Assembly (NCBI GenBank): GCA_003514205.1
Contig: DORQ01000135.1
Location: 1 to 7,625, forward strand
Direction of reading: 5' to 3'
Source: Acidimicrobiaceae bacterium
GTDB taxonomy: Bacteria > Actinomycetota > Acidimicrobiia > Acidimicrobiales > Microtrichaceae
Length of the DNA: 7,625 bases
Part shown: positions 1-6,105 of the stretch, one piece after another
Position numbering within the stretch: position 1 is the first letter of the stretch
How the letters are laid out: each line of letters opens with the position of its first letter
The notes under the pieces: model-generated
The model's database searches: none
What the model was told of the DNA's origin: nothing
What the model saw: only the letters and a program-made list of their open reading frames with translations
Translations under genes and position numbers: made by a program

Positions 1-11
1 TCCCACTCCTG

Positions 12-26
12 CCCTCCCTCCCTCCC
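12..26 (-). other. G-quadruplex motif (C-tract on + strand)
   Basis: The plus strand reads CCCTCCCTCCCTCCC, so the minus strand carries four GGG runs separated by single adenines. This is the tightest form of the canonical intramolecular G-quadruplex pattern. It sits in a longer pyrimidine-rich stretch (about 1-60), roughly 120 bases before nirK. The G-rich strand is the template strand for nirK transcription. The pattern is seen directly; folding in the cell and any role are inference. Nothing else is recognisable in 1-60, and the upstream gene is outside the window. Confidence 0.6.
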
Positions 27-90
27 ACTCCTTGTCTCGCGCGCTCCCTCACTCCTTTCGTTCCAAGGAATGGCATTTATTCCCTGTTGC

Positions 91-105
91 ATAGTCAATG
101 ACTAT
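91..105. promoter_or_regulatory. Inverted repeat, candidate operator upstream of nirK
   Basis: ATAGTC-AAT-GACTAT is a perfect 6-bp inverted repeat with a 3-base spacer. It lies 43 bases before the nirK start codon and shares its last base with a possible -10 element, a position where a bound dimeric regulator would block or adjust transcription. It does not match the Crp/Fnr half-sites (TTGAT/ATCAA) or any NsrR-type site I know, so no regulator is assigned. It could be chance, since a short perfect palindrome is not rare. Confidence 0.4.
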
Positions 106-110
106 AGGAT
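105..110 (+). promoter_or_regulatory. Possible -10 element of nirK
   Basis: TAGGAT fits the actinobacterial TANNNT -10 pattern. It would place transcription start near 117, giving a short 5' leader of about 30 bases that contains the ribosome binding site. No good -35 hexamer is found 16-18 bases upstream; TTGCAT at 87-92 is too close. A promoter that needs an activator would look like this, but the assignment is weak. Confidence 0.3.
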
Positions 111-134
111 CATGTAAGAGATGAGATTCATCGC

Positions 135-142
135 AGAAGGGG
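135..142 (+). promoter_or_regulatory. Ribosome binding site of nirK
   Basis: AGAAGGGG ends six bases before the ATG at 149. An earlier ATG at 144 runs into a stop after one more codon, so this site and the open frame together fix the start at 149. Confidence 0.6.
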
Positions 143-148
143 AATGGA

Positions 149-1528
149 ATGACCGAAACAACCAAGCGCTCAGCGAACGTGAGCGCAACTGCCTGGGTGG
201 CAGGCGTCGGCCTCGCCAGCATGGCCTTGCTGTTGGCAGTGATAGGCCTTTGGTTTCCACGAGCGGGTTCGGCCGGCTCCGCGCCTGAGGTGACCGTCAA
301 GGAGGTCTCGGTGACACTCACTGAGTTCGCCGTGACTCCCGCTCAAATCGACGCTGAGCTCGGTCAGAAACTGACTATCACCGTCAAGAACGACGGGAAG
401 ATGGAACACGACCTCAAGGTCGGAGGCACAGAAGGCACCAAAATGCTCGCCCCGGGCGCGAGCGAGACCATCTCAGTTGGGCCGTTCGAGGCCTCGACTG
501 AGGCCTGGTGCACAGTGCCAGGCCACAAGGAGTCAGGCATGACAATGAAGATCAACGTGGCCACAGCCGCGGGTGCTGGAACTGCAACAGCTGCAGCACC
601 AGCAGAGCTCGCCTCCACCGGCGCAACAATTGACCCGAAGGCCGAACCCGCGGCCGACTGGACACCATATGACCCGACCCTCGCCCCAGCTCCAGGCGGA
701 ACCGTTCACGATGTCGAAATGCACGCCATAGAAAAGGAGGTCGAAGTAGCTCCAGGAGTGACCCAGATGATGTGGACGTTCGACGGAAAAGTCCCTGGGA
801 CGATTCTTCGAGGCAAGGTTGGTGACCTGTTCAATGTCACGCTCATCAACGACGGCAAGATCGAGCACTCCATCGACTTCCACGCATCCAAAGTCGCTTG
901 GAATGACGAGATGCGCTCCATCAAGCCTGGAGAGAGCCTGGTCTACCAGTTCAAAGCAGACTTCGCAGGAGCATTCATGTATCACTGCGGGACGGCCCCT
1001 GCGCTGCACCACATCGGCAATGGCATGTATGGCGCAATCATCATCGATCCACCTGAACTGGCTCCAGTGGATCACGAGTACGTGATTGTGCAGTCTGAGC
1101 TCTACCTCGGGGCCAACGGCAAAGAAGGCGACCTTACCAAGATGCTCGGCGAGAACCATGACGCCGTGGTCTTCAACGGCTACTACAACCAGTACAAGTT
1201 CAAGCCCATTCGAGTTGAGCCCAACGAGCGAGTTCGGGTGTGGGTGATCGACGACGGCCCAAGCGAAAACTCGGCATTCCACATCGTCGGCACCATCTTT
1301 GACACGTCCTGGAAAGAAGGCACCTACCTTCTTCGACCCGATGCCCGTCAAGGCGGCTCCCAGGTCCTCGATCTACAACCCGCTCAAGGTGGATTTGTCG
1401 AGTTCAGCTTCGCCGAGGCCGGCCTGTATCCCATCGTCACGCACAAGTTCGCCAACGTCGGCAAAGGTGCACTCGGTCTGTTCCAAGCAGGCGAGGTTGA
1501 AATGCCCGCTGGAGGCGGAGGGCACTAG
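149..1528 (+). CDS. nirK: Copper-containing nitrite reductase with fused N-terminal cupredoxin domain
   Basis: This is a 459-residue dissimilatory nitrite reductase that converts nitrite to nitric oxide on the outer side of the membrane. Residues 16-36 form one hydrophobic helix without a lipobox, probably an uncleaved anchor. Residues about 50-138 are a cupredoxin domain with a complete type 1 copper site (H87, C121, H126, M131; spacing C-x4-H-x4-M as in rusticyanin). An Ala/Thr-rich linker (138-165) leads to the two-domain NirK core. Core type 1 copper ligands are H240, C280, H288 and M293. Type 2 ligands are H245, H279 and H432. The catalytic pair is D243 and H378. The C-x7-H loop is one residue shorter than in the Alcaligenes enzyme and resembles the Geobacillus type. 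Presence of D243, H378 and H432 argues for nitrite reductase over a plain multicopper oxidase. The extra domain recalls the Hyphomicrobium denitrificans enzyme and probably relays electrons to the core. The protein ends in a Gly-rich tail with a final His. No other denitrification gene is visible. Confidence 0.93.
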   Translation: MTETTKRSANVSATAWVAGVGLASMALLLAVIGLWFPRAGSAGSAPEVTVKEVSVTLTEFAVTPAQIDAELGQKLTITVKNDGKMEHDLKVGGTEGTKMLAPGASETISVGPFEASTEAWCTVPGHKESGMTMKINVATAAGAGTATAAAPAELASTGATIDPKAEPAADWTPYDPTLAPAPGGTVHDVEMHAIEKEVEVAPGVTQMMWTFDGKVPGTILRGKVGDLFNVTLINDGKIEHSIDFHASKVAWNDEMRSIKPGESLVYQFKADFAGAFMYHCGTAPALHHIGNGMYGAIIIDPPELAPVDHEYVIVQSELYLGANGKEGDLTKMLGENHDAVVFNGYYNQYKFKPIRVEPNERVRVWVIDDGPSENSAFHIVGTIFDTSWKEGTYLLRPDARQGGSQVLDLQPAQGGFVEFSFAEAGLYPIVTHKFANVGKGALGLFQAGEVEMPAGGGGH

Positions 1529-1569
1529 TCCGGCGGCGAGTCGAAGGACTGCAGCGGAGTGGGCCGCAA

Positions 1570-1575
1570 TACACT
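1570..1575 (+). promoter_or_regulatory. Possible -10 element for a leaderless VOC transcript
   Basis: TACACT (TANNNT) ends six bases before the ATG at 1582, the spacing expected when transcription starts at or next to the start codon, as is common in actinobacteria. The VOC gene has no Shine-Dalgarno sequence close to its start, which supports this reading. No clear -35 is seen, and read-through from nirK across the 53-base gap is equally possible. Confidence 0.3.
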
Positions 1576-1581
1576 GCTTCG

Positions 1582-1959
1582 ATGCGAATCCATCACGTGA
1601 ATCTGGTTGTTCCAACTGGCCTCGCCGAGGCTACGGCGGAGTTCTGGTCTTCCGTGTTCGACCTCCAGCAGATGCCGCGCCAGGGCCTCAGTGGACGCCC
1701 TGGCGCTTGGCTTCATTGTTCGGAATTCGAGATTCACATTTCCGAGCGCGAGACACTCGCCCATCACGATGCGCATCTAGCACTCGCAGTGCCAGACGTA
1801 GCGACCATTGCGAGCCGTTGCATCTCGGGTGGCCATCCCTGGGAGGAGGCCCCTGCACTCTTTGGCACCGGCAGGGGCTTCACCAGGGATCCAGGTGGCA
1901 ACCGAGTCGAGGTCGTACAGGAACTCGAATCAACACTCGCCCACCAGCTGGGTCAGTAG
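1582..1959 (+). CDS. VOC (glyoxalase/bleomycin resistance/dioxygenase) family protein
   Basis: This 125-residue protein has the size and order of a single vicinal-oxygen-chelate domain: a first strand MRIHHVNLVVP, a helix with FWSSVFDL (21-28), a mid strand FEIHIS (49-54), a second-module strand HLALAVPD (65-72) and the closing motif DPGGNRVEVV (103-112). Likely metal ligands are H5, E50 or H52, H65 and E110, as in metal-dependent members. Such domains act as dimers in glyoxalases, ring-cleaving dioxygenases and drug-binding proteins; the substrate cannot be told from the sequence. The gene starts 53 bases after nirK without a ribosome binding site, so the start relies on the open frame (no earlier start codon in frame nearby) and on the family's typical N-terminus. 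Its end lies only 4 bases from the end of the convergent zinc-ribbon gene. A link to nitrite reduction is unproven. Confidence 0.8.
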   Translation: MRIHHVNLVVPTGLAEATAEFWSSVFDLQQMPRQGLSGRPGAWLHCSEFEIHISERETLAHHDAHLALAVPDVATIASRCISGGHPWEEAPALFGTGRGFTRDPGGNRVEVVQELESTLAHQLGQ

Positions 1960-1963
1960 TGAA

Positions 1964-2596
1964 TCAATAGTGCGAGCGTTCGGTGAACTCAGTTCGCCGA
2001 GCAGGCAGCTCCCCGATGTCCGGGACGTTGATGAATCTACCGACCACTGATTCCAAACCTCGGCGCAGTGCTGGGCTTCGATCAAGCATGGAGTCAATCC
2101 GACCGTCGATCGACTGGGCAGCGCGGGCCGCCTCAGCCTCATCGATTGCGCTGGAGAGCGCAGCGACCCCTTCAGCCACCACCCGCAGTTCCTCCTGGCT
2201 TGGTGCGGCGTTCTCAAGGTCTCGAGGCAACTGATCGAACTCATCGTTGTCGAACCAGAACACTTGGCAATCCACACAGACGTCGATTGCGATCGCTCCC
2301 AGGTTCTCGGTATCACCCGGCGATTCCTCAAGCGCTTCGTCTGAATCGAACGCCAGATCAATGCGCCGCATCGCGACATGACACATGGGGCATGCGGCTG
2401 GCAGGTCTGGCGCAGTCCCTTCGCGAGCCTGCTTCCACGCAAGCGCGATCTCATCGTCTTGGAGCTGGCCGTAGGCCTCACTCATGGTGAGTGCAAAGCC
2501 ATGTTGGGCTGGGCATTCCCACGTATCGAGGTCTCCGGTCGATGTCCGACCAAGTGAGGCTGAACACGTTGGGCATCGGGGCGACTCAAGCGACAT
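1964..2596 (-). CDS. Zinc-ribbon protein of zf-TFIIB type
   Basis: This soluble protein of about 210 residues carries two metal-binding clusters. Numbering from the chosen start, the first is C8-x2-C11 with C28 and H32. The second is C69-x2-C72 with C107-x2-C110 followed by QVFWFDNDEFDQL, the hallmark of the zf-TFIIB (transcription factor zinc-finger) domain, where the second CxxC precedes a W(L/F)D..E(L/F) run. The remainder (about 130-185) is Ala/Glu-rich and predicted helical, without a recognised domain. Such proteins are widespread and mostly uncharacterised; binding of nucleic acid or protein is possible. The ATG at 2596 is preferred because GGAG lies six bases before it; a GTG at 2608 would add four residues (MEFV) but has no ribosome binding site. 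It lies 69 bases downstream of the membrane protein gene on the same strand, so the two may be co-transcribed. Confidence 0.75.
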   Translation of the reverse strand: MSLESPRCPTCSASLGRTSTGDLDTWECPAQHGFALTMSEAYGQLQDDEIALAWKQAREGTAPDLPAACPMCHVAMRRIDLAFDSDEALEESPGDTENLGAIAIDVCVDCQVFWFDNDEFDQLPRDLENAAPSQEELRVVAEGVAALSSAIDEAEAARAAQSIDGRIDSMLDRSPALRRGLESVVGRFINVPDIGELPARRTEFTERSHY

Positions 2597-2602
2597 GACA
2601 AA

Positions 2603-2606
2603 CTCC
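2603..2606 (-). promoter_or_regulatory. Ribosome binding site deciding the start of the zinc-ribbon gene
   Basis: On the minus strand GGAG lies six bases before the ATG at 2596. It overlaps the alternative GTG start at 2608-2606, which makes the ATG the better choice. Confidence 0.5.
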
Positions 2607-2665
2607 ACAAGACAGGTTGGGCTGTGCGCTGCCTTGAACGGCGCACGCGAACGGGTGACGGCGCA

Positions 2666-3415
2666 TTAGACCTTCGCTGGGCTCTCCGTGCTGAGCAAAC
2701 GTTGCTCATATGCCCCGGCGCCAAATACTTCGTCGTACGCCTCATCGGGCCACACCATGAGTGCTTCAGTGAACACCGACCGGCAGATATCCCGAGCAGT
2801 CACTACGAAGTAGGTTGCCCAGGCAAGGATTCCGAGGAATTTTGCGCCATCCTCCGCAACAAGCCAGAGGTTGCCTGGAGCAGGATCAATCAGGATGTCG
2901 ACCACAAAGGAGCCGCAGAGCCCTACGCCAGCTGCCAGCAGCAGGTGCGTATGCGTCCGGCCAATTTCCCGGAGGTTGCTCACGGTCCACCACACTGCAA
3001 TGGCAACGAGCGCCGATTCGGCGATTGCCTTTGGTATTCCAATTTCTGCTGGAACCAAGATGGCGTGGAACTGAAAGAGATCATCGAACAGGAACACTGC
3101 TCCCACAATGCTTCCGCTGAACAGGAAGCGACGCGCCTTGAGTCGTCCCCCAAGGCCGCACAACCAGCTCCCGGTCAGGGCGCAGACAACCGCTGTCGTC
3201 CACCCAAGGATTCCAAGGTTGGAGATCAGTCCGGTGTACCACACGTTGCCCAGCGAGAAGCTCGGGTCCAAAAGCATGGCTGCGATGCGGTCATCGGGCT
3301 GAGACGCAACCAGCAACAGCACGCCGGTGCCGATCGTCCACACCAACAGAAGCGGCACGACGACTTTGATCAATTCCTTCGGGGTACGTCGTGTTCGACG
3401 ATCGTTCGTGGTCAC
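2666..3415 (-). CDS. Six-helix integral membrane protein of unknown function
   Basis: I do not recognise the family of this 249-residue protein. Six hydrophobic segments are visible at about 15-37, 62-86, 97-115, 130-147, 156-176 and 190-207. Basic residues in the N-terminus (RR, RR, K), the 88-96 loop (GGRLKARR), the 149-157 loop and the C-terminus fit both ends inside the cell. Polar residues lie in or at the edges of the helices: D111, D112 and H117 (FDDLFQFH), E133, D173 and D177 (VVDILID), and E188, D189 and K192 (AEDGAKFLG). This is unusual for a simple structural membrane protein and suggests metal binding, proton handling or catalysis (inference). The C-terminal 40 residues are acidic and soluble. 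The start is a GTG with GGAAG only three bases upstream; no ATG, GTG or TTG lies in frame between it and the preceding stop. The zinc-ribbon gene follows on the same strand. Confidence 0.75.
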   Translation of the reverse strand: MTTNDRRTRRTPKELIKVVVPLLLVWTIGTGVLLLVASQPDDRIAAMLLDPSFSLGNVWYTGLISNLGILGWTTAVVCALTGSWLCGLGGRLKARRFLFSGSIVGAVFLFDDLFQFHAILVPAEIGIPKAIAESALVAIAVWWTVSNLREIGRTHTHLLLAAGVGLCGSFVVDILIDPAPGNLWLVAEDGAKFLGILAWATYFVVTARDICRSVFTEALMVWPDEAYDEVFGAGAYEQRLLSTESPAKV

Positions 3416-3541
3416 AATCTTCCAATCGGCAGCCCTGTGGAAGGAGTTGAGGATTTAGGCGAGAAAGATCCGATTCCAAAACTCGGCCAGCGATGCCGCA
3501 TTGACTAGGTTGAGGAAACCGAATCGTCACTGGAGCACTAC
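3416..3541. promoter_or_regulatory. Divergent intergenic region between membrane protein and importer operon
   Basis: These 126 bases must hold the promoters of both the minus-strand membrane protein gene and the plus-strand importer operon. On the minus side TTGGAA (plus coordinates 3474-3479) and TAAATC (3452-3457) are 16 bases apart, a weak promoter candidate. On the plus side TTGACT at 3501-3506 resembles a -35, but no acceptable -10 follows at the right distance. A ribosome binding site GGAG at 3532-3535 precedes the binding-protein start by six bases. No convincing operator or terminator was found. Confidence 0.4.
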
Positions 3542-4399
3542 ATGATCTCAACCCGAATTTCCTTCGCCATCGCTGCGTTGCTGCTCACTCCTGCACTCGC
3601 AAGCTGCGCTGATGATACTGAATCCACTTCCTCAGCAGCTGCGACGGATTGCGATCTGGCGGCGCCGCCGCTGAAGACCGATGGGAAGCTCGTGATCGGC
3701 ACCGACTCCCCTGCGTATGACCCGTGGTTCAGTGAGGACGACCCAACGAATGGTAAGGGATACGAGTCCGCCGTCGGGTATGCCATCGCGGACCAACTCG
3801 GAATCGAGAAGGACAACGTGTCATGGGTAACTGTGGCATTCGACACTGCGTACGCTCCCGGCGACAAGAAGTTTGATTTCGACCTGAACCAGGTGTCGAT
3901 CACGGAGGAACGCAAGTCAGCGGTGGATCTCTCTGACTCGTACCTCGACCTCAATCAGGCGCTAGTAACCGTGAAAGGTTCCCCGATCGACGGCGCCACC
4001 TCAATCGCCGATTTGAAGGACGCAAAGATTGGCGTGCAGGTTGGCACCACCAGCCTTGAGGCAGTCACCACGGTGATCAGCCCGAACACTGAGCCGCAGG
4101 TGTTCAACAACACTGCCGACGCAACCTCGGCACTCACCAATGGTCAGGTCGATGGAATCGTTGTCGATCTGCCAACAGGGTTCTACATCGCCACTGCCGA
4201 GCTCGATGAGGGCGTGATCGTTGGCCAATTCCCCAACGCCGAAGGAACAGCAACGGACTCGTTCGGAGCCACCCTCGAAAAGGGTTCGCCGCTCACTGGG
4301 TGCGTGAACGAGGCAATCGCGAATCTGAAGGCTGACGGAACTCTGGCCAAACTCGCCGAAACCTACCTCGCAGAGGCTGGCGCCCCGGTTCTCAAGTAG
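3542..4399 (+). CDS. Polar amino acid ABC transporter substrate-binding lipoprotein
   Basis: This 285-residue family 3 extracellular solute-binding protein captures its ligand outside the membrane and delivers it to the permease encoded next. A signal peptide (2-21) ends in the lipobox LASC, so C22 would be lipidated, followed by a Ser/Thr/Ala-rich spacer. The two-lobed fold is recognisable from KLVIGTDSPAYDPWF (49-63), YESAVGYAIADQLGI (74-88), the ITEERK segment (120-125) whose R124 is the expected ligand carboxylate contact, DLKDAKIGVQVGTTS (157-171) and VDGIVVDLPT (203-212), whose D209 would bind the amino group. Two further cysteines, C37 and C254, could form a disulfide between N- and C-terminal parts. 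The start has GGAG six bases upstream. It is the first gene of a three-gene operon. The family points to amino acids; glutamate, glutamine, arginine or cystine cannot be told apart by eye. Confidence 0.9.
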   Translation: MISTRISFAIAALLLTPALASCADDTESTSSAAATDCDLAAPPLKTDGKLVIGTDSPAYDPWFSEDDPTNGKGYESAVGYAIADQLGIEKDNVSWVTVAFDTAYAPGDKKFDFDLNQVSITEERKSAVDLSDSYLDLNQALVTVKGSPIDGATSIADLKDAKIGVQVGTTSLEAVTTVISPNTEPQVFNNTADATSALTNGQVDGIVVDLPTGFYIATAELDEGVIVGQFPNAEGTATDSFGATLEKGSPLTGCVNEAIANLKADGTLAKLAETYLAEAGAPVLK

Positions 4400-4453
4400 C
4401 TCCCTCACGCTATTGAGCACTGAACCTCCCGTAGCGCTGAGATCGCCGAGCCT

Positions 4454-5320
4454 GTGACACCTGCTTCGCCAGGTACACCAACTTCGCAAACCCGGGAAAC
4501 TGGCGCCGACACAGGGGCCGCGTCTTCCGCACCTCCGAGCCAGATACGACCGGCAGCCATTGCCTCGCTGTCCACAGCACTGGTGTTTGGCGCGATCATT
4601 CTTGCTGTGGTCAACAGTTCTGGTTGGCCAGCGTTCAAGCGCCAGTTTCTCTCCCAGCGAGCCTTCGAACGGGCGTTGCCTGAGGTGATCCGTGGATTTG
4701 GCCTCAACGTCAAGATGTTCCTCATCGCCGAGGTGATCATCTTGGTCTTCGCGTTGGTCGTCGCTGTGGTCCGGGCACTTCCGGGCCCGGCACTTCTCCC
4801 CTTCCGGCTTCTGGGAACGCTCTATGTTGACGTCTTCCGAGGTGTTCCAACGATCCTGGTGATTTACCTGCTCGGCCTGGGCGTCCCGTCGCTCAAGCTT
4901 CAGGGCGTCACGAGTGACCCGGTTTTCTGGGGCGTTGCGGCCCTTGTGCTCAGCTACGGCGCCTATGTCGCCGAGGTCTACCGCTCTGGTATCGAGTCAA
5001 TCCATCCAAGTCAACGAGCTGCCGCCCGTTCAATCGGACTCACGAGCGCTCAGTCCATGCGCTACGTCATCTTGCCGCAGGCGATCCGCCGAGTGGTTCC
5101 TCCCCTACTGAACGACTTCGTCTCACTCCAAAAGGACACTGCGCTGGTATCGATCCTGGGGCCGATGGAAGCAATGCGCCGGGCCCAAATCGATGCTGCA
5201 GGCAACTTCAACTACACCGCCTATCTCGTCTCTGCGTCGTGCTTTTTGCTCGCAACGATCCCCTTGGCACGATTCACTGACTGGTTGATGCGGCGACAGG
5301 AGCGAGGCGCAGGCCGATGA
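4454..5320 (+). CDS. Amino acid ABC transporter permease (HisM/GlnP family)
   Basis: This 288-residue inner membrane component forms the import channel, probably as a homodimer because only one permease gene is present. A Pro/Thr/Ala-rich cytoplasmic tail (1-33) precedes the first membrane segment (about 35-54). The family core follows: segments near 86-108, 117-145 and 158-176, the EAA coupling loop YVAEVYRSGIESIHPSQ (171-187) with SIGLTSAQSM and the ILPQAIRRVVPP segment (206-217), then LLNDFVSLQKDTALVSILG (218-236) and a last helix about 256-275. The EAA loop contacts the ATPase. The start is a GTG with only a weak ribosome binding site. No start codon lies between it and the upstream stop, nor between it and the first membrane segment, so it is the only sensible choice. 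It lies 54 bases after the binding-protein gene and overlaps the ATPase gene by four bases. Confidence 0.9.
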   Translation: MTPASPGTPTSQTRETGADTGAASSAPPSQIRPAAIASLSTALVFGAIILAVVNSSGWPAFKRQFLSQRAFERALPEVIRGFGLNVKMFLIAEVIILVFALVVAVVRALPGPALLPFRLLGTLYVDVFRGVPTILVIYLLGLGVPSLKLQGVTSDPVFWGVAALVLSYGAYVAEVYRSGIESIHPSQRAAARSIGLTSAQSMRYVILPQAIRRVVPPLLNDFVSLQKDTALVSILGPMEAMRRAQIDAAGNFNYTAYLVSASCFLLATIPLARFTDWLMRRQERGAGR

Positions 5321-6075
5321 CTGCCACCACCGACTCGTTTCTCGACATTCGGGAACTTTCGAAAAGCTACGGCGATTCGCTCGTTCTCGACCGAATCAAT
5401 CTCCAACTGAACCGTGGCGCTGTCGTCTGTCTCATTGGCTCCTCCGGATCTGGCAAGTCCACGCTGCTTCGAACGGTCAATCGCCTCGAAAGCGTCGATT
5501 CGGGGATGATCTTCTTCGACGGTCAGGAAATTACCGGACACCACGTGGATGAGAATCAGCTGCGGAAGCGAATAGCGATGGTCTTTCAGTCATTCAATCT
5601 GTTTCCTCACATGACCGTGCTCAAGAACATCACCCTCGGACCTCGGGTGGTGCACGGCAAGCCAACTGAGGAGGCCAATCAGCACGCACTTGAACTCTTG
5701 GCCCGCTTTGGCCTCGAGGGCAAGGCCCATGTCCGGCCAGACCAGCTCTCGGGCGGTCAACAACAGCGCGTCGCCATCGTCCGTGCTCTGGCCTCAGAAC
5801 CAGACCTGCTGTTGTTGGACGAAATCACCTCCGCGTTAGATCCTGAACTTGTCGGCGAGGTGCTCAACATCATTCGCGAACTCAAGGACTCAGGAATGAC
5901 CATTCTGATGGCCACTCATGAAATGGGGTTTGCGAGAGAGGTCAGTACCAAGATCTGCTTTCTCGACCAAGGATCCATCTTGGAGGAGGGGCCGCCCGAG
6001 CAACTCTTTGGGTCCCCCCGCCAACCACGAACACAGCAGTTCCTTCAGCGCATCACCGAGGCCGGCCGGCTGTAA
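5317..6075 (+). CDS. Amino acid ABC transporter ATP-binding protein (GlnQ/HisP family)
   Basis: This 252-residue cytoplasmic ATPase drives the importer. All nucleotide-binding elements are present: Walker A GSSGSGKST (41-49), Q-loop Q91 in VFQSFNLFPHMTV, signature LSGGQQQR (144-151), Walker B LLLLDE (164-169) with catalytic E169, D-loop SALD (172-175) and switch H201 in MATHEMGFA. FNLFPHMTVLKNI after the Q-loop is typical of the polar amino acid subfamily. The residue after the catalytic Glu is Ile (DEITSALDPE) where many members have Pro, a mild variant not expected to affect function. Its ATG overlaps the permease TGA (ATGA), indicating translational coupling, and GAGG at 5304-5307 serves as ribosome binding site. 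It ends the operon, 30 bases from the end of the convergent HAD-PlsC gene. Confidence 0.95.
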   Translation: MTATTDSFLDIRELSKSYGDSLVLDRINLQLNRGAVVCLIGSSGSGKSTLLRTVNRLESVDSGMIFFDGQEITGHHVDENQLRKRIAMVFQSFNLFPHMTVLKNITLGPRVVHGKPTEEANQHALELLARFGLEGKAHVRPDQLSGGQQQRVAIVRALASEPDLLLLDEITSALDPELVGEVLNIIRELKDSGMTILMATHEMGFAREVSTKICFLDQGSILEEGPPEQLFGSPRQPRTQQFLQRITEAGRL

Positions 6076-6105
6076 GTTCGGTCAACGAGGCAGTCCCCGA
6101 AGGCT

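Noticed and set aside
533..1351. Long minus-strand open frame (272 codons) antisense to nirK
   Set aside because: It lies wholly opposite a gene with complete copper ligands, has no recognisable motif, and its composition looks like a reverse-frame shadow.
1525..1567. Short hairpins after nirK (AGTCC/GGACT and GCGG/CCGC) as a terminator
   Set aside because: Stems of four to five pairs, no following T-run, and partly inside the nirK stop region; not enough to call.
149..1959. nirK plus VOC gene as a new nitrite or nitric oxide detoxification module
   Set aside because: Only adjacency on one strand supports it; the 53-base gap and possible separate start give no sign of a shared function.
2624..3508. 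Long plus-strand open frame (294 codons) antisense to the membrane protein
   Set aside because: The translation is a charged, low-order sequence without domains, while the opposite strand gives six regular membrane helices obeying the positive-inside rule.
3501..3529. TTGACT as the -35 of the importer operon promoter
   Set aside because: The bases 16-18 positions downstream do not form a -10 element, and the resulting transcript would start inside the ribosome binding site.
6076..6105. Hairpin TTCGG/CCGAA (6077-6101) as a bidirectional terminator between convergent genes
   Set aside because: The stem is only five base pairs with a 15-base loop and there is no T-run on either side.
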